Of a DNA stretch of 64,000 nucleotides, positions 35,037-44,707 are shown piece after piece. Position numbers and translations under genes: made by a program. Numbering within the stretch: position 1 is the first letter of the stretch; each line of letters begins with the position of its first letter. The DNA is from Bacteroidota bacterium (GTDB lineage Bacteria > Bacteroidota > Bacteroidia > Bacteroidales > NBLH01): positions 1 to 64,000 of the forward strand of contig JANYKN010000189.1 in assembly GCA_025361565.1 (NCBI GenBank). Reading direction: 5' to 3'. The notes under the pieces are model-generated. The model saw nothing but the letters and a program-made list of their open reading frames with translations, was not told the DNA's origin and searched no databases.

Positions 35037-36329
35037 ATGAAAATTGTAAACATAGTTCCCGGTTTTGGAGGTACCTTTTATTGTGGAAATTGCCTGCGTG
35101 ATAGTGGTTATACAAAATCGTTGATAAAATTGGGGCATAATGCCATAATGCTTCCTATTTATTTGCCACTTAATTTCAATCATAATGTTTCGGAAAGTGA
35201 AACTCCAATATTCTACGGAGCAGTAAATATTTATCTCAAGCAAAATTTCAAATTATTTAAAAATATGCCACATTGGCTCGAACGTTTTTTTAATTCGGGC
35301 CCAATTTTAAGATATGCAGCAAAAAAAGCCGGCTCAACCCGTACAGAAGGGTTGGAAGAAATGACTATCTCAATGCTCAATGGAAAGGAAGGAAAGCAAA
35401 ACATTGAACTTCAGGAATTAATTGATTTTCTGAAAAACCACGAAAAACCTGACGTAGTCCATCTTTCAAATGCGTTATTGCTTGGCCTTGCCAAAGAAAT
35501 CAAACAACAACTTAATATTCCGGTGGTTTGCTCACTTCAGGATGAAGATATGTGGGTTGATGCCATGAATGAATATTATCAGCAAAAAGTATGGACCTTG
35601 ATGAGCGAAAAAGCCAATGATGTTGATGCTTTTATTGCTGTGAGCGATTACTACGCAAAAGAAATGAAGCGTAAAATGAATATTCCCGATAACAAAATAC
35701 ATATTGTACATATTGGCATAGATCCAGATCTATATAAATATTCCGAACCTATTCAAAATCCATATGCAATTGGCTATCTTTCAAGGATGTACGAAGAATG
35801 TGGTTTTGGAATTTTGATTGATGCTTTTATTCAACTAAAAGAAAATGAGCAATTTAAAAATGTTAGGTTAAAACTGACTGGTGGAATGACCGATGATGAT
35901 AAACCGTTTGTAAACAAACAGATTAAAAAGTTAAAGAAAAAAGGTATTTTTCATGATGTTGAATTTGTCGAAAGATTTGATAAAGAAGCCTTGAGCAATT
36001 TTTTTAGTAAAACCACTATTTTATCTGTTCCTGTTCTCAAAGGTGAAGCATTTGGCACTTACCAGCTTGAATCACTTGCATGTGGAACGCCTATTTTGCA
36101 GCCAAAATTAGGTGCTTTTCCAGAAATTATTGAAACTACAGGAGGTGGTGTCTATTATTCGCCAAACACTGCTGAAGCCCTTGCTGCAAAGTGGATTGAA
36201 GTACTTTCAAACCCTGAAAAAATAAAAGAAATGAGTTTGAATGGAAGAAAAGCTGTCTTGGAACATTATACCAATGAAGTTCTGACTAAAAAAATATTGG
36301 AAATTTACGAGAAGGTTACAAGTAAATGA
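35037..36329 (+). CDS. Glycosyltransferase, GT4 family
   Basis: This 430-aa GT-B fold enzyme probably transfers a sugar from a nucleotide donor. The N-terminal domain begins MKIVNIVPGFGGTFYCGNCLRD. The C-terminal donor domain has the EX7E-type motif EAFGTYQLESLACGTPIL and QPKLGAFPEII. There is no signal peptide. No acceptor or pathway can be assigned: the next gene, after 106 nt, is an ABC exporter. ATG 35037 is preferred over the upstream in-frame TTG at 35028. Confidence 0.85.
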   Translation: MKIVNIVPGFGGTFYCGNCLRDSGYTKSLIKLGHNAIMLPIYLPLNFNHNVSESETPIFYGAVNIYLKQNFKLFKNMPHWLERFFNSGPILRYAAKKAGSTRTEGLEEMTISMLNGKEGKQNIELQELIDFLKNHEKPDVVHLSNALLLGLAKEIKQQLNIPVVCSLQDEDMWVDAMNEYYQQKVWTLMSEKANDVDAFIAVSDYYAKEMKRKMNIPDNKIHIVHIGIDPDLYKYSEPIQNPYAIGYLSRMYEECGFGILIDAFIQLKENEQFKNVRLKLTGGMTDDDKPFVNKQIKKLKKKGIFHDVEFVERFDKEALSNFFSKTTILSVPVLKGEAFGTYQLESLACGTPILQPKLGAFPEIIETTGGGVYYSPNTAEALAAKWIEVLSNPEKIKEMSLNGRKAVLEHYTNEVLTKKILEIYEKVTSK

Positions 36330-36435
36330 AAACTCTTAATAAGAAAAGAAGCAACCAACTTTGAAAAAATTTAATTGTTAATGATTTATGATCTTTCGAA
36401 TCGTTGAAAGTCTATAAACAATAAAAGATAAACAC

Positions 36436-37131
36436 ATGCTAATCAACCTTCAAAACATATTCAAGTATTACGAAAACTATGAAAGTAATATTCGGCGCAA
36501 TGTGCTGAAAGATATTTCTCTTCAAATCAATATTGGCGATTCATTGGCAATTGTTGGGCCTTCAGGATCAGGTAAAAGCACATTGTTGAATATTTTGGGA
36601 ACTCTCGACACCCCAAGTACAGGAAAAGTTCATTTGAATGGAGAAGAAATCCAATCATTCAACAATAATAAATTATCGGAAATACGTAACCGAAAAATTG
36701 GTTTTATTTTTCAAATGCACCACTTATTACCGCAGCTTAATTTATTAGAAAATGTGCTTTTGCCAACAATTCCAATAAAGGATAAATTGTATAAGATTTC
36801 AGCACAAAAAAGAGCAATGGAACTGCTTGAAATCGTTGGCCTTGCTGATAAAATTCATCAACGCCCAGGTCAATTATCAGGCGGCGAGTGCCAGAGGACT
36901 GCAGTAATCAGAGCAGTAATAAATCAACCGGAATTGATTTTGGCTGATGAGCCAACTGGTTCTTTGGACAAAGAATCTGCCGGCCATTTGGCCGAAATTT
37001 TGGGCAAATTGAATAAAGATTTTCAAGTTGCGCTTGTCCTTGTAACACATTCTATGGAACTGGCGCAAAAAATGGAAACCGTTTATGAGCTTTCAGATGG
37101 ACATCTGATTTTGAGGAATTCTCAGATTTAA
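36436..37131 (+). CDS. ABC transporter ATPase, LolD/MacB-type
   Basis: This 231-aa ATPase has Walker A GPSGSGKST (41-49), signature LSGGE (147-151) and Walker B LADEPTGSLD with D171-E172. The sequence LDTPSTGKVHLNGEEIQSF and the short MacB-like architecture place it with the LolD/MacB/FtsE group, which drives periplasmic conformational work or lipoprotein release rather than solute uptake. The permease gene starts 56 nt downstream, and the two form one exporter. Substrate unknown. Confidence 0.9.
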   Translation: MLINLQNIFKYYENYESNIRRNVLKDISLQINIGDSLAIVGPSGSGKSTLLNILGTLDTPSTGKVHLNGEEIQSFNNNKLSEIRNRKIGFIFQMHHLLPQLNLLENVLLPTIPIKDKLYKISAQKRAMELLEIVGLADKIHQRPGQLSGGECQRTAVIRAVINQPELILADEPTGSLDKESAGHLAEILGKLNKDFQVALVLVTHSMELAQKMETVYELSDGHLILRNSQI

Positions 37132-37187
37132 AGAAATTGGAATTTGGAAATTAGAACTTTATCCGAAATTAAAAACTTCATCAAAAC

Positions 37188-40100
37188 ATGACCCTACTGA
37201 AATTCATATTCCGAAGTTTACGGTTTTTCCGAAAACAGCAACTGGCCTTGCTTGCAGGAACTATTTTAAGTACTGCTGTACTAACCGGAGCCCTAATTAT
37301 TGGAGATTCGGTTAAACATAGTCTTAGGGAGCTTGTTGATTTTCGGCTTGGTAAAACCCGATTTGCGCTTGTTTCAGGTGATAGGTTTGTAAGTACAGAA
37401 CTCTCAAAATCCCTTTCCGAAAATTTGAAGGTAAAATCAGCAGCTCTGCTCATAGTCCCTGGCATAGCAATTAATCCCGAAACAAACAGCCGCATCAATT
37501 CAATTCAGGTTTTAGGAATTGATAGCAGTTTCTGGCAGTTTTCCAAAAATAAATTAACTGAATTAACAGATGATGAGGCAATTATAAGTGAAAATACATC
37601 GAAAAAACTAAATCTTAAAGAAGGACAGGAAATATTATTACGGATTGAAAATGTCTCAATTATCCCTTTAAACGCTCCATTTGCTTCACAAGACCAGCCT
37701 TCTGTTTCGCTCCGTTTAAAAATTAAAAAAATTGCAGCACAAGATGAAATTGGCAGATTTAGTTTAAAAAGCAATCAGGCAGCACCTTACAATGTTTTTG
37801 TTTCGCAAAATTTATTGGCAAGCAAACTCAAATTGGAAGGACTTGCAAATACCATAATTTTAAACAACAGCGCAAAGGAAAACCTTACTGCTGAACAAAT
37901 TAACATTGCCTTAAAAGAATGTTGGAATCTTAAAGATGCGAGTTTAGAAATTAAAAAACTTGATGATGACGGTAAATATGAATTGTTATCCAATCGCATT
38001 TTCATTGAAGATAAAGTTTCACAAACCATTGATAGTTTGAAAGTTGAAATAGAACCTGTTCTAACTTATCTGGTAAATTCCATTCGCTTGGGCGATAAAA
38101 ATACGCCCTACTCATTTGTTTCTGGTTTGGAAAATGATATTATCCCTAATAATTTGAACGATAACGAGATAATTATAAACTCTTGGCTAGCTGATGATTT
38201 AAACGCCAAGACTGGTGATTCAATCCAACTTGATTATTTTATCATTGGCACATTACGAAAACTCAAAGAAGTAAGTTCAAAATTTAAGATAAAAGCAATT
38301 ATACCAATTCAAAACAATGAAATATTTCGATCATTAATGCCTTCATTTCCAGGACTATCTGATGCCGGTCATTGCAAGGATTGGAAAAGTGGAGTGCCTA
38401 TTGATTTGGATAAAATAAGGGTCAAAGATGAGGAATATTGGAATGTTTTTAAAGGAACACCAAAGGCTTATATATCAATCCATAGTGGACAAAAACTCTG
38501 GAAAAACCAATTTGGCAGATTAAGTGCAATCCACTTTGATTCTTCTGAAATTAGACCTTCAAAATTAGAAAAAGCGTTGCTTTCAAATCTTAATCCACAA
38601 GATTTTAATCTAACTTTTCAGCCTGTATATGAACAAGGAATTGCTGCCACAATGAATTCAGTTGATTTTGGTGAACTTTTTTTAAGCCTTAGTTTTTTTG
38701 TTATTGCAGCAGCAGTTTTACTTACTTTACTTATTCATGGGCTAAATATCGAATCGAGATCTGTTGAGACAGGGATTCTTGAAGGGATTGGCTTTTCGCA
38801 AAAATTAATTTTAAAAACAAGAATCATTGAATCACTGATCATTATTCTGTTTGGTGGTATTTTAGGAGCTTTGGTGGGAATTTTATATAATTATGCTCTG
38901 TTGGCCGGCCTAAATTCAGTTTGGAACGATGCAGTCAGAACCGATATGATAAGTGTTTATATTAATCCAAAAACATTGGTAATTGGTTCAATATCAGGTA
39001 TAATTGTTTCTATAATTCCCGTTATTTGGATTACCCGAAAAAAATTAAAACAATCGGTTTCAATATTAATTAAAAATACCGGTTTATTAGCGGATAAAAG
39101 CATTACCAAAAAGTCAAACACATCGAAATGGGTTTTCATTATCGGTTTAATTTTAACTTTTATGCTTTTGGCCTATTCTTTTGTAACGTCGGTTGATGTT
39201 AATTCTTCCATGTTTTTAACTTCAGGTGCATTATTTTTAGCTGTTGGAATTGCTTTTATCAGTTTGTTAATGGATAAACAGCAAATAGTGAAAGATAAAT
39301 TATTTACAATTAATAGTTTTGCTATTAAAAATACAGTACGAAATAACTCCATAAACCTTGCTATCATTGGGTTGTTGTCACTTGGCGTATTTGTTATAAT
39401 CATTACAGGAGCCAATCGCAAAACCTATTATGGAGAAGATAACATAAACCAATCAGGAACAGGAGGCTTTCTTTTTTGGGCTGAAACCAGTTTGCCCATT
39501 CTTTATAATCTGAATACTGTTGAAGGCAAGAAAAAATTAGGAATTGAGAATGATGAGTTCCCTAAAGGTCTTAAAATTACTCAATTTCACAGCCTAAGTG
39601 GCGATGATGCCAGCTGCCTTAACTTGAACCAAGTGCAAAAACCCAGAATTTTGGGAGTAGATGCAACGGAATTTAATTACCGTAAATCATTTTCCTTTGG
39701 CAGCGTTTTAAAAGGAGTTGATCAAGAAAATCCATGGTTGTCACTCAATCAGTTAAAAGACAATAAATTAATTCCCGCCGTTGCTGATTTAACCGTATTA
39801 ACCTGGGGTTTAAAAAAGAAAGTTGGCAATACACTTATCTATCTAAATGAAGAAGGAAAAGAAATTAAATTATTGATAATTGGGGGATTAAACAATTCCA
39901 TTTTTCAAGGAAACCTTTTGATTGCCGATAGTTTATTTGTTCAAAATTTTCCGTCGGTAAGTGGTTCAAAGGTGATGCTTATTGATGGTCCTCATGAAAG
40001 TAAAAATAAAATTGAATCCTATTTTAATGACAATTTAGTCGATTATGGTATAGAACTCAGCCAGGCAACCACTCGTCTTGCCGAATTTAATTCGGTTGAA

Positions 40101-40484
40101 AATACATATTTGACTGTATTTATGGCACTTGGTGGCTTGGGAGTTCTTATTGGAACTATAGGTCTTGGCATTGTCATTCTAAGAAATATGCTTGAGCGAA
40201 AAACCGAATTTGCACTGCTTCAAGCCATTGGTTTTAACAACCAACAAATATTTATATTGGTTATAAAAGAAAATCTGTTTTTATTGTTTTCAGGTATAAT
40301 AATCGGAACATTGGCTGCAATCATTGGCATTTTGCCAAGTATTCTGTCACCTTCATTTGAAATTCCGGGAGCTTTTGTTTTTGTTATTTTACTGGCTGTT
40401 CTGTTAAGCGGCTTGGCATGGATCTATTTTCCTGCAAGGAATATTTTGAAATGGAATATTATTAGGGCATTGCAGGCGGAATAA
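37188..40484 (+). CDS. ABC transporter permease with two FtsX domains
   Basis: This 1098-aa permease has about ten membrane segments. One is N-terminal (about residues 20-40), followed by a periplasmic MacB-PCD-like domain to about 490. Three more (about 495, 554 and 596) form the first FtsX unit. Three more near 647, 674 and 723 lead into a second periplasmic domain, and a second FtsX unit follows near 976, 1030 and 1063. It looks like a duplicated, fused FtsX permease that would pair with one ATPase dimer, likely the adjacent LolD-type protein. Large fused MacB-like permeases are known in the phylum. Transport substrate unknown. Confidence 0.88.
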   Translation: MTLLKFIFRSLRFFRKQQLALLAGTILSTAVLTGALIIGDSVKHSLRELVDFRLGKTRFALVSGDRFVSTELSKSLSENLKVKSAALLIVPGIAINPETNSRINSIQVLGIDSSFWQFSKNKLTELTDDEAIISENTSKKLNLKEGQEILLRIENVSIIPLNAPFASQDQPSVSLRLKIKKIAAQDEIGRFSLKSNQAAPYNVFVSQNLLASKLKLEGLANTIILNNSAKENLTAEQINIALKECWNLKDASLEIKKLDDDGKYELLSNRIFIEDKVSQTIDSLKVEIEPVLTYLVNSIRLGDKNTPYSFVSGLENDIIPNNLNDNEIIINSWLADDLNAKTGDSIQLDYFIIGTLRKLKEVSSKFKIKAIIPIQNNEIFRSLMPSFPGLSDAGHCKDWKSGVPIDLDKIRVKDEEYWNVFKGTPKAYISIHSGQKLWKNQFGRLSAIHFDSSEIRPSKLEKALLSNLNPQDFNLTFQPVYEQGIAATMNSVDFGELFLSLSFFVIAAAVLLTLLIHGLNIESRSVETGILEGIGFSQKLILKTRIIESLIIILFGGILGALVGILYNYALLAGLNSVWNDAVRTDMISVYINPKTLVIGSISGIIVSIIPVIWITRKKLKQSVSILIKNTGLLADKSITKKSNTSKWVFIIGLILTFMLLAYSFVTSVDVNSSMFLTSGALFLAVGIAFISLLMDKQQIVKDKLFTINSFAIKNTVRNNSINLAIIGLLSLGVFVIIITGANRKTYYGEDNINQSGTGGFLFWAETSLPILYNLNTVEGKKKLGIENDEFPKGLKITQFHSLSGDDASCLNLNQVQKPRILGVDATEFNYRKSFSFGSVLKGVDQENPWLSLNQLKDNKLIPAVADLTVLTWGLKKKVGNTLIYLNEEGKEIKLLIIGGLNNSIFQGNLLIADSLFVQNFPSVSGSKVMLIDGPHESKNKIESYFNDNLVDYGIELSQATTRLAEFNSVENTYLTVFMALGGLGVLIGTIGLGIVILRNMLERKTEFALLQAIGFNNQQIFILVIKENLFLLFSGIIIGTLAAIIGILPSILSPSFEIPGAFVFVILLAVLLSGLAWIYFPARNILKWNIIRALQAE

Positions 40485-40502
40485 TGGATGTTTTTTGATA
40501 TA

Positions 40503-40524
40503 CCAGGGCATTGCCCTGGCTTTT
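40503..40524 (+). terminator. Terminator behind the ABC permease gene
   Basis: CCAGGGC (40503-40509), ATT loop, GCCCTGG (40513-40519), then C and TTTT. A strong 7-bp GC stem 19 nt after the stop codon. Confidence 0.75.
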
Positions 40525-40544
40525 AATGTTTCAGGGTATCTTTA

Positions 40545-41147
40545 TTACAACCCCTTTCCCAACTGCATTTTTACAATCTTGGTAATGTATTTTCCAATGA
40601 TATCAAACTCCAAATTTACAACAGTACCGACTTTAAACTCATGGAAATTGGTAATATCATAAGTAAAAGGAATAATAGCCACCTGAAATGAATCATCTTG
40701 TGAGTTAACAACGGTTAAACTAACGCCATTTACTGAAACAGAGCCTTTTTCAACAGTAATATTTTCCAAACTTGGATCGTATTTAAAAGTATAGTACCAG
40801 CTTCCATCGGCTTCTTCTACTTTTGTGCAGATAGCGGTTTGATCTACGTGACCTTGTACAATATGGCCATCAAGCAAACTATCGGGTTTCATACTGCGCT
40901 CAAGATTAACTTTTGAACCAATTTCAAGCAAGCCAAGGTTTGATTTGATAAGGGTTTCCTGAATTGCAGTCACTGTATAGTTTTTATCTTTGATATCTAC
41001 TACAGTAAGGCAAACTCCATTGTGCGAAACACTTTGGTCAATTTTAAGTTCATTTACAAACGAACATTCAAGGGTAATATGGAGATTCTCTTTTTCTTTT
41101 CTTAGAGCTACAACTTTACCTGCTTCTTCGACTATTCCTGAAAACAT
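40545..41147 (-). CDS. ribE: Riboflavin synthase alpha subunit
   Basis: This 200-aa enzyme catalyses the last step of riboflavin synthesis, dismutation of two 6,7-dimethyl-8-ribityllumazine molecules. It contains two lumazine-binding repeats. The first (MFSGIVEEAGKVVAL ... HNGVCLTVVDI) matches the standard start MFTGIVEE, and the second (GHIVQGHVDQTA ... VNGVSLTVVN) repeats the motif. Length and arrangement are normal. It stands alone: other rib genes are not in the window, and the DHFR-fold protein at 3.7 kb is not a partner. A -7 box lies 41 nt upstream. Confidence 0.95.
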   Translation of the reverse strand: MFSGIVEEAGKVVALRKEKENLHITLECSFVNELKIDQSVSHNGVCLTVVDIKDKNYTVTAIQETLIKSNLGLLEIGSKVNLERSMKPDSLLDGHIVQGHVDQTAICTKVEEADGSWYYTFKYDPSLENITVEKGSVSVNGVSLTVVNSQDDSFQVAIIPFTYDITNFHEFKVGTVVNLEFDIIGKYITKIVKMQLGKGL

Positions 41148-41187
41148 ATTTGAAAATTTAGATTTAATAATAGGATTTTTATACTTG

Positions 41188-41195
41188 CAAAGTTA
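41188..41195 (-). promoter_or_regulatory. -7 box for ribE
   Basis: On the minus strand this reads TAACTTTG, a perfect TAnnTTTG match, giving a leader of about 37 nt. No FMN riboswitch features were seen upstream. Confidence 0.55.
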
Positions 41196-41279
41196 AGTTT
41201 TTTATTATTATGAAATAATGATATTTTCCCCAACAATTTTGTTTGAAAATAATTTCGTTCAATTATTTTTCAACAAGTA

Positions 41280-41313
41280 AAAACCGCTCCAATATTGAAA
41301 TTGAAGCGGTTTT
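41280..41313 (-). terminator. Minus-strand terminator in the ribE upstream region
   Basis: AAAACCGCT (41280-41288) pairs with AGCGGTTTT (41305-41313); CAAT/ATTG extends the stem past one mismatch. A-runs on the plus-strand left give a T-run for minus transcripts. It probably ends transcription coming through the 41.4-41.6 kb segment. Confidence 0.65.
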
Positions 41314-41410
41314 CCTCCTTATTAAAATTAATTCCTTTTAATTCTACTTTAGCATATTGAAATATTACATATGCTATCAAGTATTACTATTTTATAGCTC
41401 ATGTGAATCT

Positions 41411-41602
41411 TCAAAAAAAGAATTTCCTTAATAGCTGAAATTGCAGAGGACTATAGGCGTTCTGCGACAAAAATCCGTCGGCCGTGCTCCAAGTGTAAGT
41501 TAAAGCACCGGAAAGGATATTTTTGTCTTGATTTTTGTTTCTTTTCATCAAGGAAAAGAAAAAAAGAAAAACAGAGAGTTTAAAGATACAAAAAAGCTTC
41601 AT
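41411..41602 (-). repeat. Probable dispersed repeat with a 63-codon frame
   Basis: This segment differs from its surroundings. A GC-richer block (41450-41500, including CCGTCGGCCGTGCTCC) is followed by CTTGAT / ATCAAG arms (41527-41532, 41547-41552) and Phe/Lys-rich sequence. The 63-codon minus frame has a hydrophobic N-terminus and an MKRNKNQDKN segment. From memory, similar AAAGAAACAAAAATCAAG sequences recur between genes in many Bacteroidota genomes, so a non-coding repeat is more likely than a gene. That recollection has not been checked. Confidence 0.45.
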
Positions 41603-41736
41603 GGCAAAGGAAAAAAAGGTGATTAGGTTTGGTCTATTAGTGAAAAAATAGATTGACCAAGACTTAAAGAATTTATCTTTTTAATATTCAGTGTTTTACA
41701 GTCATATGCTTAAATTGCCAAAGTAGAATTAAAAAC

Positions 41737-42483
41737 TTATTCTTTTAATTCTAGTTCCATATCTTCAACAACATATTCGCTTCTTTCCTGAATTACCGCT
41801 TGATACATGGCAGCAAATGCAGAACTTATCCAAATAATTGAAAAAATAAGCCCTACAAAAAGGCAGATAAAACCCGCCACTCCAATAAAAAAAGCAAGAA
41901 TGGCCATCCAAAAAATCTTCCAGCCGTATCCTTTGGTCAATCGCCAGCTTTCTTCAACCGCCTTTACCGGATCAAGCTTTTTATCCATTACCAAATAAGG
42001 AACAAATGCCAGCCTGCAGGCAAAAACAATTCCAGGGATAATTAGAAAAACAAGCCCGATGATAACGATAGAACTGGCCAATAATGCGGCTAGAATAACA
42101 TTCAAATAGTTTTTAAATCCATCAAAAACTTCTTTTACATCGAATTTTTCGTGCCTTATTGCTTTTAATCGAACATATTTTGCTCCGTAATCAATTGGAT
42201 TAATGATAAATAAAGTATACGCAATTACGAAAATCTTAATTAAAACTATCCCAAACATATTCTGGTTTAAGTTTTCATTCATCATTACTTTCCAACCTTC
42301 AAAATTATAAAACTGATGCGAGTTTGACTGAATTGGCTCGCTCATTATTCCAACGGGCATACTTACAATTCCTGTAATTAAAAGTAGCAGGAACAATGGT
42401 AAAAAATACATTTTCATAATACCCCAACCATAACTATAAACAGATCCAACTTTAGGTTCTAAATTTTTAATAAGTGTTTCCAT
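41737..42483 (-). CDS. Integral membrane protein, DUF975/YciC-like
   Basis: This 248-aa protein has about five or six membrane segments, with a cytoplasmic helical insert containing KAIRHEKFDVKEVFDGFKNY. The block FVPYLVMDKKLDPVKAVEESWRLTKG before the last segments is the hallmark of the DUF975/YciC family of small membrane proteins, whose function is unknown. METL at 42483 is preferred over an upstream ATG at 42507. It is transcribed divergently from the membrane LuxR regulator, and a good promoter lies upstream. The acidic C-terminus faces the cytoplasm. Confidence 0.7.
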   Translation of the reverse strand: METLIKNLEPKVGSVYSYGWGIMKMYFLPLFLLLLITGIVSMPVGIMSEPIQSNSHQFYNFEGWKVMMNENLNQNMFGIVLIKIFVIAYTLFIINPIDYGAKYVRLKAIRHEKFDVKEVFDGFKNYLNVILAALLASSIVIIGLVFLIIPGIVFACRLAFVPYLVMDKKLDPVKAVEESWRLTKGYGWKIFWMAILAFFIGVAGFICLFVGLIFSIIWISSAFAAMYQAVIQERSEYVVEDMELELKE

Positions 42484-42538
42484 TTTTTTAAATTTTAAGT
42501 GAATCAATCGAATTTACCTTTTGCAATAATTGATGCAA

Positions 42539-42569
42539 CAAATATAGAATGAAGATCCATCGCAGTCAA
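42539..42569 (-). promoter_or_regulatory. Promoter of the DUF975-like gene
   Basis: On the minus strand, TTG (42569-42567), a 20-nt spacer and TATATTTG (42546-42539) match the phylum consensus. The predicted leader is about 52 nt. Confidence 0.65.
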
Positions 42570-42680
42570 TCCAACCAAAGTAGGAAAGTGCTTATTTCCG
42601 ACTTTGGTAGTGCATTAATTTTATAGAATTTATGATTGGAGCAATTAATTTTTAACTTAATTTGCATAAAAAGCAATTCG

Positions 42681-43613
42681 ATGGTTCAAATGGCAATTAT
42701 CATAGTGATAATCATTTCCTTAGTGGCTGGCTTCTACGCTATAGTATTACTTGGTGGATTGCGGAAAAAGTACGAGATTGAATACCTGAACAGCTTTTTT
42801 TATTATCAGATTTTATATTTTTTATTTGGATTATATGGAATTTTAGGAAATCTGGCCGTTCAACAAATCCTACTTAAGTTTGACATACAAGAATCTATTA
42901 TAGGAGCAATTGCCTTGTTTTTCCCATTTTTTGGCGTTCCATTTATCATTGCTGCCTGGTATCTTTTGATTAAATTATCGTCGGAATTGGTTGGTAAAAA
43001 ACTACATCAATATATTGCTATTGGCTATTTTATAATAACTACAGCAGCTTTTTTCATTTATGGCACTTTCATGCAAAAAATGCCCGAATATGATTACCAT
43101 TCATTTACTAAAAAAGTAATTGTAGTTTTTTATTTCATCGATATACTTGTTGCCAGTTACTTCTCATTAATCATATTCTACAATATTTATAAGGAAAAGT
43201 TAACTTCAAAACGGATTTACCTCATCAGATTTGGAATTTTAGTGCTGGTTTTGGCTTTACTTAGAGCAATATCTATGCAATTTACTTATTATCATTGGAT
43301 TATAGGATTGTATTTCTTGCTTTTGTTTTTTGCAGGCAACCTTACTATCATATTATTAACAAAAGTCTATCTTACGATATATAGCTCTGATTATCAAATA
43401 TTTTCGAACGATATTTCTGATATATATTTGAAATATGGAATTTCCAATCGTGAAAAGGAAATTATCCAGGAAATTTGTAAAGGTAAAACCAACCAACAAA
43501 TCGCCGATGACTTATTCATTTCTCTTCAAACAGTTAAAGATCATACATATAACATTTTCAGAAAAGTGGATGTTAAGAATCGTGTTCAACTGACCAAGAT
43601 ATTTGGAAGGTAA
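42681..43613 (+). CDS. Membrane-bound LuxR-type transcription regulator
   Basis: This 310-aa protein has about seven membrane segments in residues 1-230 and a C-terminal helix-turn-helix of the LuxR/GerE class (about 245-310). The helix-turn-helix reads LKYGISNREKEIIQEICKGKTNQQIADDLFISLQTVKDHTYNIFRKVDV. It should bind DNA from the inner membrane and sense an envelope or membrane signal; the sensor part is not a family I know. It is divergent from the DUF975-like gene, which could be its target. ATG 42681 is chosen over an in-frame TTG at 42636, which would add an unlikely hydrophilic N-terminus. Confidence 0.8.
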   Translation: MVQMAIIIVIIISLVAGFYAIVLLGGLRKKYEIEYLNSFFYYQILYFLFGLYGILGNLAVQQILLKFDIQESIIGAIALFFPFFGVPFIIAAWYLLIKLSSELVGKKLHQYIAIGYFIITTAAFFIYGTFMQKMPEYDYHSFTKKVIVVFYFIDILVASYFSLIIFYNIYKEKLTSKRIYLIRFGILVLVLALLRAISMQFTYYHWIIGLYFLLLFFAGNLTIILLTKVYLTIYSSDYQIFSNDISDIYLKYGISNREKEIIQEICKGKTNQQIADDLFISLQTVKDHTYNIFRKVDVKNRVQLTKIFGR

Positions 43614-43717
43614 ATTTTCATAATTCAACCTCATTGAATTTAAACTCATAAAATTCCTGATCCTTTGTTTTTAGTTTAATATTTAGTAATTTTAATACTG
43701 ATATTAATCAATTGTTT

Positions 43718-44707
43718 ATGAATAACAATCCAATATTTATTCCTATTGCCAGTGGCAAAGGCGGAGTAGGAAAAAGCATAATAACAGCAAACCTTGCACT
43801 TTCATTGGCAAATTCAGGACATTCGGTTGTTGCAATTGACCTCGATTTGGGCGGCTCAAACCTGTATTCGTATCTAGCGTTAGGCAACAAATATCCTGGA
43901 ATTGGTGATTATCTTACTAGTAAAAAAGGAAAGCTTAAAGATTATCTGATACGGACAAACTTTGAAAATCTCCAATTTTTGGCAGCAGAACATCGAATTG
44001 CCTTCATGGCCAATATTGCCCATGCCCAAAAAGTAAAATTGATTAACGAAATCAAAAACATCCAGGCTGATTATATTTTGCTCGATTTGGGAGCCGGAAC
44101 TACGTTTAACACATTAGATTATTTTGACTTTTCGAAAAATGGGATTGTAATCACTACTTTTGAAAAACCTGCTATCTTCAATACACTCTCATTTATAAAA
44201 AACTTTATACATCGTGTTGCATTAAAGGAAGCCAAACAAAATCATAAGTTAAATTTGGAAATAAATAAAGCATATAAAAATATAGTTGGCGATGAGTTTT
44301 TAAAGATCAACGACATCATTGAAATCATTGAGCAAATTGATCCTGAACTGGCTTTAAAGATAACTGATTTATGTAAAAGTTATCATCCCAGGATTATTTT
44401 CAACAGAGGTACTCATCCGGATCAATTGGAGGTAATAAACCACCTTCAACCATCAATAAAAAGAAATCTTTCTGTCGAGTTGTGCTTTTTTGGATTTTTA
44501 TTTGAAGATGTTTCTGTTAATTTATCTTCGAACAAAGGCAGTGTGCTTCTTGATGAATATCCTGAATGCATTGCATCGAAAGGAATTAATGAAATTGCCA
44601 AACGAATTGCTAAATTCAACAATAAAGTGATACCTAATAGCAGCGATTTGTTAATTAAGGATACACAGGAGAAATTTGAATTGTGGAATTCAGATTTGGT
44701 TTATTGA
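43718..44707 (+). CDS. MinD/ParA-like P-loop ATPase
   Basis: This 329-aa ATPase has the deviant Walker A motif GKGGVGKS (13-20), the switch AIDLDLGGSN and a Walker B YILLDLGAG, then the CANDGGLE-free variant VTTFEKPAIFNTLSFIKN. These place it in the MinD/ParA/FlhG superfamily. MinD needs MinC/MinE and FlhG needs flagellar genes, and none is present. It may position a different structure or regulate a cell-pole process. It is monocistronic. ATG 43718 is preferred over TTG 43712. Confidence 0.85.
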   Translation: MNNNPIFIPIASGKGGVGKSIITANLALSLANSGHSVVAIDLDLGGSNLYSYLALGNKYPGIGDYLTSKKGKLKDYLIRTNFENLQFLAAEHRIAFMANIAHAQKVKLINEIKNIQADYILLDLGAGTTFNTLDYFDFSKNGIVITTFEKPAIFNTLSFIKNFIHRVALKEAKQNHKLNLEINKAYKNIVGDEFLKINDIIEIIEQIDPELALKITDLCKSYHPRIIFNRGTHPDQLEVINHLQPSIKRNLSVELCFFGFLFEDVSVNLSSNKGSVLLDEYPECIASKGINEIAKRIAKFNNKVIPNSSDLLIKDTQEKFELWNSDLVY

